A stretch of 55,350 nt of DNA from Prochlorococcus sp. AG-363-M21 (lineage in GTDB: Bacteria; Cyanobacteriota; Cyanobacteriia; PCC-6307; Cyanobiaceae). The DNA lies in the NCBI GenBank assembly GCA_003278305.1, contig QCFU01000009.1, forward strand, positions 1 through 55,350, written 5' to 3'. A program made the position numbers and the translations under genes. The number at the start of each line of letters is the position of its first letter. Position 1 is the first letter of the stretch. Of the stretch, positions 1 through 10,312 are shown piece by piece. The notes beneath the pieces are model-generated. The model saw only the letters and a program-made list of their open reading frames with translations. It did not search any database and was not told the origin of the DNA.

Positions 1-1
1 C

Positions 2-1381
<1,380 letters not shown>

Positions 1382-1386
1382 CTGTA

Positions 1387-2298
1387 ATGAATAATTCAAA
1401 TCGAAAAAATCTTGAAGCTGCTTATGAAATATGTAGACAAGAAACTGCAAAATGGGCTAAAACCTTTTATCTAGGCACTCTTTTACTTCCACCAACCAAA
1501 AGAAAAGCAATTTGGGCAATTTATGTATGGTGTAGACGAACTGATGAGCTTATGGATAGTGCGGAAGCACAAGCAAGATCAAAAGAAGAATTAGCTTCAA
1601 GACTAGATCAATGGGAATTAAAAACTAGAGCAATATTCTCAGGCGACGTGAAAGATGAGTTAGATGCCGTTATGTCAGATACTATCGAACTTTTCCCTCA
1701 ATCTATTCAACCATATATAGATATGATTGATGGACAAAGAATGGACCTCAATCTACATCGATACTCTACTTTTAAAGAACTTCAACTTTATTGCTATAGA
1801 GTCGCTGGAACAGTAGGCTTAATGACTCAAAATGTCATGGGCATTGACCCTGCATATACAAATGCTCCTTGGAGTGAAATCCCAGACCCATCAGAAGCAG
1901 CGGTAGCTCTTGGTATCGCAAATCAACTCACTAATATTCTCAGAGATGTAGGGGAAGATAGATCTAGAGGGAGAATCTACATTCCACAAGAAGACCTCGA
2001 AAAGTTTGGTTATTCAGAAAGTGAATTAATGGCAGGAACAATTAATTCAGCATGGAAAGAACTAATGGCATTTCAATTAGAACGAGCCAGAGAATGGTTT
2101 GAACGATCAGAAGCAGGCATCAGATGGCTTTCTCCAGATGCAAGATGGCCTGTATGGACTTCTCTAAGACTTTATAGAGGTATACTTAATTCAATTGAAA
2201 GACTTGACTACGATGTTTTCAATAATCGAGCATACGTAAACAAATGGGTAAAAATGTTAGAGATTCCTGTCTCCTACTTAATTGCTCAAACAAAATAG
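1387..2298 (+). CDS. crtB: Phytoene synthase
   Basis: Condenses two geranylgeranyl diphosphates to phytoene, the first committed carotenoid step. The 303-residue protein has the two aspartate-rich substrate/Mg2+ motifs of the squalene/phytoene synthase family: DELMD at residues 53-57 and NILRDVGED near 183-191. The DGQRMDL segment of the family is also present. Length is normal for cyanobacterial CrtB. It follows crtP by 5 bases, the classical crtP-crtB pair. An inverted repeat shared with the convergent rbp gene follows the stop. Confidence 0.96.
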   Translation: MNNSNRKNLEAAYEICRQETAKWAKTFYLGTLLLPPTKRKAIWAIYVWCRRTDELMDSAEAQARSKEELASRLDQWELKTRAIFSGDVKDELDAVMSDTIELFPQSIQPYIDMIDGQRMDLNLHRYSTFKELQLYCYRVAGTVGLMTQNVMGIDPAYTNAPWSEIPDPSEAAVALGIANQLTNILRDVGEDRSRGRIYIPQEDLEKFGYSESELMAGTINSAWKELMAFQLERAREWFERSEAGIRWLSPDARWPVWTSLRLYRGILNSIERLDYDVFNNRAYVNKWVKMLEIPVSYLIAQTK

Positions 2299-2309
2299 AT
2301 ACTGCAGAC

Positions 2310-2349
2310 CTAATCAAACGCCGAAATCAAACAGCTGTTTTTTGATTAG
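2310..2349. terminator. Inverted repeat, possible bidirectional terminator
   Basis: CTAATCAAA (2310-2318) is complemented by TTTGATTAG (2341-2349), with a T-rich right side and an A-rich left side. It lies between the convergent crtB and RRM genes. The stop codon of the RRM gene (2327-2329) is inside it, and a shorter alternative pairing AATCAAA (2325-2331)/TTTGATT exists. A terminator role is inferred from position. Confidence 0.45.
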
Positions 2350-2758
2350 CCAAAAGTTCCTTTAACTTAGATAATTCACCAGCCCATCTTGGATCAGGTG
2401 CTTCTGTAATTGGGGCATCACTATGCACAACCTTCTTTACATCTTTACGTGGTGAACCTTTTGACTTATTTCCACCATTTGCATTATTCCGTCTGCCTCC
2501 ATTATTTGAATCCTTACGCTCTGAACGTTCGACCCTCAACTTATTTCCTTGAAACTCATGACCATTAAATTGCTCAATAACTTCATTAGCAACCTTCTCA
2601 TCTTCGATATTTGCAAAGCCAAAACCCCGACATGCCTTTGTATCCCTATCTAAGACGGCTTTAAACCGAATACCCTTACCAACAGTTGCAAAGAGTGATT
2701 CAAGCTCTTTGTTCTTCAGATTTTGCGGCAAGTTACCGATGTAAAGACGAACACTCAT
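2327..2758 (-). CDS. RRM-type RNA-binding protein
   Basis: A 143-residue protein with one N-terminal RNA recognition motif (residues 3-80). RNP2 is LYIGNLP near residue 5 and RNP1 is CRGFGFANI near 43-51. This is the layout of cyanobacterial Rbp proteins, linked in the family to RNA chaperoning, cold response or mRNA localisation. After the RRM comes a low-complexity Asn/Gly/Lys/Arg linker (about 85-110) and a separate, less basic tail containing DPRWAGELSKLKELL. The tail is not part of a canonical RRM and may be a contact module. The gene is monocistronic and convergent with crtB. The specific RNA target is unknown. Confidence 0.9.
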   Translation of the reverse strand: MSVRLYIGNLPQNLKNKELESLFATVGKGIRFKAVLDRDTKACRGFGFANIEDEKVANEVIEQFNGHEFQGNKLRVERSERKDSNNGGRRNNANGGNKSKGSPRKDVKKVVHSDAPITEAPDPRWAGELSKLKELLANQKTAV

Positions 2759-2818
2759 GATAAAGAAGGCATATGGGAAATGAACCGCATCAGTAAAAAC
2801 TGAATTCCTTGTCAGTAG

Positions 2819-4060
2819 TTAATCATAAAAAGGTTGATTTTGTTTCCACCAGTTAAGAGATAATTCATATGCCTCCTCTCGATTTTTTATACGGCCAAAG
2901 GCATTTTCCTTGCAGAGAAAGTTCATTAATTGCCCAATCCATAGACCTTGCTGATCATTACAAATCGCTTTTAATGTATCGCCATCTAAAGGTGAAAAAG
3001 GATGAAAGAGAGGATCTTTAGCATTTCTCCAACGAATTAGCCATTGCTCCTGATCACTAGTTGAAAGTTGGAGAATTAAGGCTGGAAGTATATTCTCTAG
3101 GTCTTTATGTAATTGAATTCTATCTAATTCACTCAAACTTTTAAAAGCAAAGCCATCGTTTCTAGAATGCCAATAACGTAAAAGATTGCATTGTTTAACT
3201 TTCTTCCTGCTAAAGCCTAAGTTGTTTAAACCTTCATTGCTTAATAGCTTGATCAAGAAAATTAGAGGCACAGCAATTTCTTTCTCATTGGCATTCAAAG
3301 TAGAAATATTTTTTAAAGGTAGCGAAAAAGTTTTTAAATCATTTTTTTTAGGGGACCAAGGATCTAACAATCCAATTTGTTGCAAACGTTGTACTACTTC
3401 GTCAGCCCATAAACCATTTACAAGCCTTTCGAGCTCAAATTTAATTCTTTCTCTTGCGACATTCTTTAATAAAGATTTATGAGCTTTGATCCAAGAAATT
3501 GTCTTTAGATCTAGCTGAAGATTTAGTTCTGCACTCAATCGGAATCCTCGCAATAGGCGCAATGGGTCTTCAATTAAATTTTTCTCACTCACTGCAATAA
3601 GTTTCCGATCCTTCAAATGATTAATTCCATTATTTGGATCAAATATTTTTGGCGAAGGGTCAAAGGTTATAGCAATTGAATTTATTGTGTAATCTCTTCG
3701 AGATAAGTCATCTTTGAGGGACAATCCAACTTGACTCGCTAGATCAACAGTCCAGCCTTTCACGACTAACCTGGCAATGTCTCTTTTAGAATCAAGAATG
3801 ACACACCTTCCATTGATTTCTAACGCTAATTGCTCAGTCAATTTTATTGCTCCTGATGGAACAATAAAATCAAGATCTGGCTTATGCTTAAGATTATTCA
3901 GCAAGGCATCTCTAATCGCACCTCCAACCAAAGCCGTTCCAGGAGGAAAATTTCTTGGTTGGATTGGCCATCCAGCAGGATTAAGTCTTTCTATAAGCAA
4001 TTTGATTAGAAAGCCTTGATTGTTATTTACACAAGAAAAATTAGATTCAAATAAAGACAT
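2819..4060 (-). CDS. cca: tRNA nucleotidyltransferase / poly(A) polymerase family
   Basis: Class II nucleotidyltransferase expected to add or repair the CCA end of tRNAs, or to act as a poly(A) polymerase. Visible motifs are GTALVGGAIRDALL (41-54), the catalytic DLD (62-64), RRDYTINSI (121-129) and the nucleotide-specificity helix DPLRLLRGFRLSAEL (165-179). Length is 413 aa. The ATG at 4058-4060 overlaps the start codon of the divergent ycf34 within a CATG. An in-frame TTG at 4000 (20 codons in) is an alternative that would drop a poorly conserved N-terminus. CCA addition versus polyadenylation cannot be separated from sequence alone. Confidence 0.9.
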   Translation of the reverse strand: MSLFESNFSCVNNNQGFLIKLLIERLNPAGWPIQPRNFPPGTALVGGAIRDALLNNLKHKPDLDFIVPSGAIKLTEQLALEINGRCVILDSKRDIARLVVKGWTVDLASQVGLSLKDDLSRRDYTINSIAITFDPSPKIFDPNNGINHLKDRKLIAVSEKNLIEDPLRLLRGFRLSAELNLQLDLKTISWIKAHKSLLKNVARERIKFELERLVNGLWADEVVQRLQQIGLLDPWSPKKNDLKTFSLPLKNISTLNANEKEIAVPLIFLIKLLSNEGLNNLGFSRKKVKQCNLLRYWHSRNDGFAFKSLSELDRIQLHKDLENILPALILQLSTSDQEQWLIRWRNAKDPLFHPFSPLDGDTLKAICNDQQGLWIGQLMNFLCKENAFGRIKNREEAYELSLNWWKQNQPFYD

Positions 4061-4310
4061 GTGTATCTGTGTTAACTGCCATTGGGTAAATCGATGTAAG
4101 ACTTATCACTCGGTAGAGAAACAACATGGCGTAAAACACCTAACTTCAAACCCAGATTTCCAAGGCAATAATCCTTTAATCCATATCATTGTCAAAGAAC
4201 AAAAGAATGCTGCTACCAGCATTGAATGGGATGTAAGAAAATGTGAAAGTTTCTTGGAAGAAAAGGGTAAGTGGAAAAAGTTAAGGCCTGATGAAGAATT
4301 ACCTTCATAA
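4059..4310 (+). CDS. ycf34: Ycf34 family protein
   Basis: An 83-residue protein starting MCICVNCHWVNRCKTYH, the signature of Ycf34, which is conserved in cyanobacteria and red-algal plastids. Ycf34 is reported as an iron-sulfur protein that influences photosynthetic electron transport. The cysteines at positions 2, 4, 7 and 13 fit cluster binding. The open frame extends upstream to a TTG at 4020, but the family begins at MCICVNC, so the ATG at 4059 is chosen. Its start codon overlaps that of cca on the other strand, so its leader must lie inside the cca coding region. tsaB follows after 10 bases. Confidence 0.9.
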   Translation: MCICVNCHWVNRCKTYHSVEKQHGVKHLTSNPDFQGNNPLIHIIVKEQKNAATSIEWDVRKCESFLEEKGKWKKLRPDEELPS

Positions 4311-4320
4311 TATTATTCAT

Positions 4321-4962
4321 ATGTACTTAAATAATGGCCAATATTTACTTGGATTACATAGTTCAACAAAGGACTTTGGAGTTGCTGTTCTTGATTTAAA
4401 AAAGGAATCAAGGATAATTGAAACCTCTATCGTTAAATTCGATAGGAAATTATCTAATAATCTATTCGATTATATTGAGAAATTACTACCGAATAAATAT
4501 TGGTCACAGATAGCAAGACTTGCAGTCAGTACAGGTCCAGGAAGTTTTACTGGAACAAGAATTACTCTTGCAATGGCCAGAATATTAGCTCAACAAATTA
4601 ATTGCCAAATTGATGGAATAAGTAGTTTTTCATTAATGGCACCAAGGTTATCAAAAAAACTCAATAAAGAAGATATTAGCAAGCCATTTTGGATAATACA
4701 ATCAATCAAAAGACAAGGTTACATAGCAGGTAAATATCAAGTTATGAAAAATAAAGAATCGAGCTCAATAGTAACTTCAGAATTAAAAGAGCCCTTCCTT
4801 TTAAAACAAAGTGAAGAAGTTTATCCAGCCTTATCTGCAGATGAAGATTTATCCTTAGACATTCATGAACTAATGAATAGATGTCTGATTGGATTCCAAA
4901 ATGAGAACGTGAGTCCCTGGCAAAAAGTCTTACCTATTTACCCAACAGCTCCTGTAAATTAA
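4321..4962 (+). CDS. tsaB: tRNA threonylcarbamoyladenosine biosynthesis protein TsaB
   Basis: TsaB (YeaZ) is a catalytically inactive ASKHA-fold partner of TsaD and TsaE in making t6A at position 37 of ANN-decoding tRNAs. The fold starts at LLGLHSSTKDFGVAVLD, and the family hallmark STGPGSFTGTR lies near residues 70-80. An earlier in-frame ATG at 4291 would overlap ycf34 by 20 bases, so the ATG at 4321 is preferred. The C-terminus is shorter than in enterobacterial TsaB, which is common in cyanobacteria. Confidence 0.88.
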   Translation: MYLNNGQYLLGLHSSTKDFGVAVLDLKKESRIIETSIVKFDRKLSNNLFDYIEKLLPNKYWSQIARLAVSTGPGSFTGTRITLAMARILAQQINCQIDGISSFSLMAPRLSKKLNKEDISKPFWIIQSIKRQGYIAGKYQVMKNKESSSIVTSELKEPFLLKQSEEVYPALSADEDLSLDIHELMNRCLIGFQNENVSPWQKVLPIYPTAPVN

Positions 4963-4966
4963 CTAA

Positions 4967-5551
4967 TTGAACTACAAACAATTCTTATTTATAAGCTCAT
5001 TAGGAATGCTTTCTTGGGCATCCATATCTGGACCAATAAATCCTTTTATTCAAACTTTATTTAACAATAAAAGTCCTCAAGTAATTCTTGTGCTTGGAGG
5101 TGATGTTCAAAGAGAAAAACTAGGTCTAGAAATCGCCAATGAATTGAAACTACCAATAATAATTAGTGGAGGGAGCAATCCTGAATACTCAGAATGGCTT
5201 GCAAAAGAAATAGGAATTAAAGCCAATCAAGTCCGAAGAGATTATAGAGCCAAAGATACACTAGGTAATTTCACATTTTTAGTTGACGAACTATCCCTAG
5301 AGGGAGTAAATCATGCGCTATTAATAACAAGCGAAGACCATATTGATAGAGCAATGACAATTGGCAATGTTGTTGCAGGAAGTCGTGGAATTAGACTGAC
5401 AAGTATCTCTGTCCCATGTAAATCTTTATGCAAAGAAGAAAGTAACCGCAAGCAATATTTTGATTTTATAAGAGCAATAACATGGGTTATTTTTGGAAAA
5501 GATGTAAAAACAATAGTTCCTCAAAGATTAAATCATAATTTTATAGATTAA
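4967..5551 (+). CDS. YdcF/SanA-like DUF218 protein
   Basis: A 194-residue DUF218 protein. A short N-terminal hydrophobic segment (about residues 5-30) may anchor it. The family motifs follow: VILVLGGDVQREK (38-50), ISGGSNPEYS (67-76), the RAKDTLGNF stretch and LLITSEDHIDRA. Members such as SanA and ElyC affect envelope integrity in other bacteria, but the substrate is not established here. The start is a TTG at 4967, four bases after the tsaB stop; an in-frame ATG at 5006 is the alternative. It ends convergently with plsC. Confidence 0.75.
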   Translation: MNYKQFLFISSLGMLSWASISGPINPFIQTLFNNKSPQVILVLGGDVQREKLGLEIANELKLPIIISGGSNPEYSEWLAKEIGIKANQVRRDYRAKDTLGNFTFLVDELSLEGVNHALLITSEDHIDRAMTIGNVVAGSRGIRLTSISVPCKSLCKEESNRKQYFDFIRAITWVIFGKDVKTIVPQRLNHNFID

Positions 5552-5561
5552 ATACAACAAA

Positions 5562-6236
5562 TTATTCTAATAATCCCTCATCTATCATTGAATTAATAGC
5601 AAACTGTAATTTGTCTGTGGTTTCTCTTAGATCAACCTTTTTACGACTATTTGGTGGGGGAATTGGAGTGCCTACTCTCAAATGAATTGGCAAGAGCCTA
5701 GGGAAAAATCCTTTTTTCTTGAGCACTCTGTGACTATTGATAATTGCAACTGGAAGAAGATAAGAACCACTTCTGGCTGCCAGCAAAGCCGCACCAGCCA
5801 TAGGCTGATTAATTCTTCCATCTGCTTGTCGAGTGCCATCTAGAAAAACTCCTGTAGCCCAGCCAGAAAGAAGTTTATTATTAGCAATTCTAAAGGCCTC
5901 TCGATCACTAGAGCCTCTGCGTACCGGATAAGCTCCACATGAACGAATAATCCAACTTAAAAAAGGAATCCTAAAAAGCTCTTGTTTGGCCATAAAAGCA
6001 ACTGGTCTACCCAAAGCATGTCCTAAAATAGGCGGATCTAGATGGGACCCATGATTAGCAACAACAACAAGAGGTCCCTTTAAAGGCACATTCGATTGAC
6101 CATGTATTCGACCTCTAAAAAAGATTCGGAAAACAGGAAATACTATTAACCAACTAACGAGTAGATAAATAAAACCTGTTTTTGGTTTAACTAATGTCAA
6201 ATCCCTCTGATTAGAAGTTGCTATTAAATCAGCCAA
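5562..6236 (-). CDS. plsC: 1-acyl-sn-glycerol-3-phosphate acyltransferase
   Basis: Second acylation of glycerol-3-phosphate, giving phosphatidate at the inner membrane. The HX4D catalytic motif is in NHGSHLDPP (H62, D67). The acceptor-binding motif is DGTR (133-136), a conservative variant of EGTR. A hydrophobic segment at about 22-40 fits membrane attachment. The 224-residue protein ends the run rpaB-plsX-fabH-fabD-plsC, 6 bases after fabD, so lipid initiation (PlsX, FabH, FabD) and lysophosphatidate acylation are encoded together. Confidence 0.92.
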   Translation of the reverse strand: MADLIATSNQRDLTLVKPKTGFIYLLVSWLIVFPVFRIFFRGRIHGQSNVPLKGPLVVVANHGSHLDPPILGHALGRPVAFMAKQELFRIPFLSWIIRSCGAYPVRRGSSDREAFRIANNKLLSGWATGVFLDGTRQADGRINQPMAGAALLAARSGSYLLPVAIINSHRVLKKKGFFPRLLPIHLRVGTPIPPPNSRKKVDLRETTDKLQFAINSMIDEGLLE

Positions 6237-6242
6237 AATGTC

Positions 6243-7139
6243 TTAATGTCCTAAATCACTATCTGAACTGATTTGATTAATAACCATACCGTTTAATGAT
6301 CTTTTCGCTAATCCACTAAGAACTTTGCCAGGACCAATTTCAACAAAAGTCAAAACTCCTTGATTTTGAATTACTTGCATTGTTTCTCTCCAGCGCACAC
6401 CAGTTATCATTTGATTCTCAAGCCTTTTCTTCAACAAGGCACCATCTTTGCTAGGGGAAGGGTCCACATTGCTTGAAACTGAGAAAATTGCATCTTTAAA
6501 AGAAACTTTTTGCAATTCATTTGCAAAAGATTTGGCAGCATTAGCCATAAATGGTGAGTGAAATGCTCCTGAAACTTTCAAAGGCACTGCACGTTTAGGC
6601 TCAATCTTTTGTACTACTGACTTCACAGAATCTGGCATGCCTGATAAAACAACTTGATCATTACTGTTGTCATTTGCAACTACTACACCTTCTGTACTTG
6701 CAACAACTTGAAAAAGCTGTTGCGAATCAAAACCCATAACTGCTGTCATTGCTCCACCACCCGCATCAGCCATTAGCTCAGAACGACATTTCAGCAATCT
6801 CAAGGTTGTTTGAAAATCAATTACTTCAGAAGCATATAAAGCAGAGAATTCACCCAGGCTATGACCAGCAAGCAATGAAGGTTTTCGCCCTTGCCTTTTT
6901 AAATCATCAACCAATATCGACTGAATCACAAACATGGCAGGCTGGGTATTGCGCGTATCATTTAGATCATTAAGGCCATCTGCTTCTTCACTAGTGCCCT
7001 GACAGATAGCTAATAAATTGCGTCCTAACACTTCAGAAGCCAATTGGAACCTTTCAGAAGCTCCTTGAATAGAAGCAACAGAATCGGCCATTCCAAGTTT
7101 TTGCGATCCCTGTCCAGGGAATACCCAAGCAACAGACAT
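6243..7139 (-). CDS. fabD: Malonyl-CoA:ACP transacylase
   Basis: Loads malonyl groups onto acyl carrier protein. WVFPGQGSQ opens the domain. The nucleophile serine lies in GHSLGEFSAL (about residue 94) and the catalytic histidine in SGAFHSPFM (about 194). The C-terminal VEIGPGKVLSGL segment is standard. The frame is open to a TTG at 7151, but the ATG at 7139 gives the usual family N-terminus (MSVAWVFPGQGSQ). It sits between fabH and plsC on the same strand with short gaps, so it is probably in one transcription unit. Confidence 0.94.
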   Translation of the reverse strand: MSVAWVFPGQGSQKLGMADSVASIQGASERFQLASEVLGRNLLAICQGTSEEADGLNDLNDTRNTQPAMFVIQSILVDDLKRQGRKPSLLAGHSLGEFSALYASEVIDFQTTLRLLKCRSELMADAGGGAMTAVMGFDSQQLFQVVASTEGVVVANDNSNDQVVLSGMPDSVKSVVQKIEPKRAVPLKVSGAFHSPFMANAAKSFANELQKVSFKDAIFSVSSNVDPSPSKDGALLKKRLENQMITGVRWRETMQVIQNQGVLTFVEIGPGKVLSGLAKRSLNGMVINQISSDSDLGH

Positions 7140-7166
7140 AAATCTATTCAATAAATCATTAAGAGA

Positions 7167-8183
7167 TTAAATCGGACCATGCCATTTTATAAAAGCAGCC
7201 CCCCAACTCAACCCTGCACCAAAACCACTTGTAGCTATGAGATGACCTTTTTGAATTCTTTCATCTCTCACTGCTTCATCGAGCATTAAAGGAATTGTTG
7301 CTGCCGAAGTATTTCCGTAATTAGAAAGATTAGTTAAAACCTTAGAGTAGGGAATCTTAAATCGATCTGCTACAGCATCAATAATTCTCTTATTTGCCTG
7401 ATGAAGAAGAAGCCAATCTATAGATTCAGAGTTAATTTCAAGTTCTTGCATTAAATTTCCAAGAATTAACGGTACTTCTCTCACTGCAAACTTATAAACC
7501 TCCTGTCCATTCATTTGAATAGGTAAAAAGCCACCTTTCTGATAACTTGTCTCTTGAAGTAAAGCTTGAAAATCTGAAATTTGAGGAAGTGTCAAACAGT
7601 CTCCTCTCTGGCCATCAGATCTAAGTTTAAATCCAAGCAAATCATCTTGAACATCAGATGCTTCAATAGCTACAGCACCAGCACCATCACCAAAAAGCAC
7701 GCAACTTTTTCGATCATCCCAATTAACCCAACTGGATAACTGATCTGCTCCAATCACCAATGCTCGTTTCATAGATCCACTGCGCAAATATTGAGATGCA
7801 GTAACCAATGCAAATAAAAAGCCACTACAAGCAGCCGTAAGATCAAATGCTACGGCTTTATTGGCCCCAACACCAGCTTGAATCTTTGTAGCAGTGCCAA
7901 ACAAATCGTCTGGAGTAGATGTTGCCAGGATCAACAAGTCAATACTTTCAGGGTCCCATCCAGCCATTTCTATAGCCAATGAACCTGCTTTTTTACAAAG
8001 CTGAGAAAAAGATTCTAATTCAGATAATATTCTTCTTTCTCGAATACCAGTTCTTGTACTAATCCATTCATCACTTGTATCCACTCGAGAAGCAAGTTGC
8101 TCATTGGTAATTCTTTGATCAGGAACAGCACTGCCACTCCCCATCAGAGTAATTCCTAAGTAATTGTGGTGAGTTTTAGTCAA
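7167..8183 (-). CDS. fabH: 3-oxoacyl-ACP synthase III
   Basis: Starts fatty-acid synthesis by condensing acetyl-CoA with malonyl-ACP. The Cys-His-Asn triad is visible as C119 in DLTAACSGF, H261 in LLLHQANKR and N291 in NYGNTSAA. At 338 residues it has the full FabH length, with the typical N-terminal TSDEWISTRTGIRERR segment. Its gap from plsX is 53 bases and from fabD 27 bases, all on the minus strand. Confidence 0.95.
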   Translation of the reverse strand: MTKTHHNYLGITLMGSGSAVPDQRITNEQLASRVDTSDEWISTRTGIRERRILSELESFSQLCKKAGSLAIEMAGWDPESIDLLILATSTPDDLFGTATKIQAGVGANKAVAFDLTAACSGFLFALVTASQYLRSGSMKRALVIGADQLSSWVNWDDRKSCVLFGDGAGAVAIEASDVQDDLLGFKLRSDGQRGDCLTLPQISDFQALLQETSYQKGGFLPIQMNGQEVYKFAVREVPLILGNLMQELEINSESIDWLLLHQANKRIIDAVADRFKIPYSKVLTNLSNYGNTSAATIPLMLDEAVRDERIQKGHLIATSGFGAGLSWGAAFIKWHGPI

Positions 8184-8236
8184 ACGAAGAAATTTCTTAC
8201 CTGAAATCAGTCAAACACAACATAAGCACTGATGAG

Positions 8237-9556
8237 TTAAACATCTGCAGTCTTTGAACCTTGTAGTTTTGCTAGATCATCCATTACGCCATGACTAGCA
8301 GCAGAATGTGCGATACGGAGAGCACTTACTACTGACAAAGCCTTACTACTCCCATGACCAATTACACAAATACCGTTAACACCTAACAAAAGAGCCCCTC
8401 CATGCTCTGCATGATCCAAACGTTTTTTAATTCTTTTAAGATTACTTCGCAAAAATGCAGAACCAACTTTACCTCTCCTACCTCTAGGTAACTCTGCTCG
8501 CAAAACATCTAATAAAACACCACCAACAGACTCTAAAAATTTAAGAAGCACATTTCCTGTAAAACCATCACAAACAACAACATCAAATTTGCCTGACAAA
8601 ACATCTCTACCTTCACAATTTCCAATAAATTTAAATCGATCCTCATTAACTAATAATTCATAAGTCTTCTGAGACAGATCATTGCCTTTACAAGCTTCTT
8701 CCCCAATATTTATAAGACCTACTCTAGGTTCATTAATTTGCAGTACATCCCTAGAATAGATATTTCCCAACAAAGCAAACTGATGTAAATAAATTGGTTT
8801 GCAATCCATATTTGCTCCAACATCTAAAACTAAAACTGGCTGCGCTGGGTCTTTAGTAGGAAACAATGCACCAATAGCTGGTCTATCAATACCTTCAAGT
8901 CTACCTAATCTGAAAATTGCTGATGCCATTAATGCTCCTGAATTTCCTGCTGAATAAACAGCCATAGCATCGCCTTTTTTCACCAAATCCATTGCAATGT
9001 TTATGCTTGCATCTCTTTTTTTTCTTACTGCCGTAGCTTCATCATCCATACCAATTGACTCTCCACTAGCAATAAGTTCAATATGACCATCAGAGACTGC
9101 TTGATTCAATGATTCAGTTATACCTAGTTCATTTGCTGCATTAATAACCTTCTCAACTTCACAAACAAATTTAATACGGAGCGGAAGTCTTGTTATTGCG
9201 TTTAAGCAACCTTCTAAAATAGGCCCGGGTGCATAGTCTCCTCCCATTCCATCTACAGCTATCCATATTCTTTCAGAGTCTTTAAAAGAGTCTTTATCTA
9301 AAACATTTATTCCTCCTTGCAATCTTCTTAAAGGATCAAATACCAAAGGCTGCAAAGTACTTCTCGCCATTGATCCAGCCGTGGAAACTACAGATCCAGC
9401 ACCGGAAACAACTGAACCCGCAACACTACCAGCTGCAGAAGCAGAGCTTGTTGCAGTGTCCACAAGGCTAGTTACGGCTGCATTACGCCTATACCAAATA
9501 ACTAAACGCCTAATAGCTTTAGGACGATTATTTTTTGCCCGAAAATCATTTTCCAC
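8237..9556 (-). CDS. plsX: Phosphate acyltransferase PlsX with N-terminal extension
   Basis: Makes acyl-phosphate from acyl-ACP for phospholipid synthesis. The catalytic domain starts at about residue 97 with IWIAVDGMGGDYAPGPIL and runs to the end. Upstream is an extra stretch of about 96 residues: a basic segment (RRLVIWYRRN, 16-25) and then an Ala/Gly/Ser/Val-rich repeat region (about 36-66) with AGSV/GSVVS units, probably helical and membrane-affine. Most PlsX proteins start directly at the catalytic domain. The start is a GTG at 9556. The rpaB stop is only 9 bases upstream, which supports co-transcription. Confidence 0.92.
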   Translation of the reverse strand: MENDFRAKNNRPKAIRRLVIWYRRNAAVTSLVDTATSSASAAGSVAGSVVSGAGSVVSTAGSMARSTLQPLVFDPLRRLQGGINVLDKDSFKDSERIWIAVDGMGGDYAPGPILEGCLNAITRLPLRIKFVCEVEKVINAANELGITESLNQAVSDGHIELIASGESIGMDDEATAVRKKRDASINIAMDLVKKGDAMAVYSAGNSGALMASAIFRLGRLEGIDRPAIGALFPTKDPAQPVLVLDVGANMDCKPIYLHQFALLGNIYSRDVLQINEPRVGLINIGEEACKGNDLSQKTYELLVNEDRFKFIGNCEGRDVLSGKFDVVVCDGFTGNVLLKFLESVGGVLLDVLRAELPRGRRGKVGSAFLRSNLKRIKKRLDHAEHGGALLLGVNGICVIGHGSSKALSVVSALRIAHSAASHGVMDDLAKLQGSKTADV

Positions 9557-9565
9557 AATATTCTT

Positions 9566-10312
9566 TTAAGGTTTATCTTGAGCCATTGGATCAACAATAC
9601 GTTGAAACAAATAACCTGTTCCTCTCGCAGTAAGAATCAATTCAGGATTTGCAGGATCATCTTCTAATTTTGATCGCAATCGTGAAATATGTACATCTAC
9701 CACCCTAGTATCAACATGTCTTTCAGGAGTATATCCCCAAACCTCCTTTAATATCTCTCCTCTACTAAACGGCTCGCCAGAACGACTAACTAAAAGTTCA
9801 AGCAAGCTAAATTCCATGCCAGTCAAACGAATTCGTTCATCACCTCTAAAAACCTTTCGTTTATTTGTATCAATTCTAAAAGCAGCTACTTGGATGACAC
9901 CAGAATTAGGCAATCCAGCTATCTGTTCTTTTTCAATTCGTCTCAAAACGCATCTAATACGTGCTTCAAGCTCCTTAGGGCTAAAAGGCTTAATAACGTA
10001 ATCATCTGCCCCTAATTCCAGACCTGTGATCCTATCTGCTACATCTCCTAAAGCAGTTAGCATGACAATTGGGACATCAGACTCTTTTCGTAATTCTTGA
10101 ATGACACCATAGCCATCTAACTTTGGCATCATTACATCGAGTACAACTAAGTCGGGTTCTAGGTTCCGAAATTTTTCAAGAGCTTCATTCCCATTTGATG
10201 CAGTTACAACTTGATAACCGATCATTGATAAACGAGTTTCCAGAATTCTACGAATACTGGCCTCGTCATCAGCTACGAGAATGATTTCTTTAGATTGACT
10301 TGTAGCCGTCAT
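9566..10312 (-). CDS. rpaB: Response regulator RpaB
   Basis: OmpR/PhoB-type regulator. The receiver domain has phosphoacceptor D59 (DLVVLDVMMPK) and K108 (YVIKPFSPKE). The winged-helix domain includes RLTGMEFSLLELL and the recognition region WGYTPERHVDTRVVDVHISRLRSK. Near-identity to the RpaB consensus (DEASIRRILETRLSMIGY, GDVADRITGLELGADDY) separates it from RpaA. In cyanobacteria RpaB, with the kinase NblS, controls high-light genes including hli and photosystem genes. It is divergent from radA and lies directly upstream of plsX. The kinase gene is not in the window. Confidence 0.93.
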   Translation of the reverse strand: MTATSQSKEIILVADDEASIRRILETRLSMIGYQVVTASNGNEALEKFRNLEPDLVVLDVMMPKLDGYGVIQELRKESDVPIVMLTALGDVADRITGLELGADDYVIKPFSPKELEARIRCVLRRIEKEQIAGLPNSGVIQVAAFRIDTNKRKVFRGDERIRLTGMEFSLLELLVSRSGEPFSRGEILKEVWGYTPERHVDTRVVDVHISRLRSKLEDDPANPELILTARGTGYLFQRIVDPMAQDKP

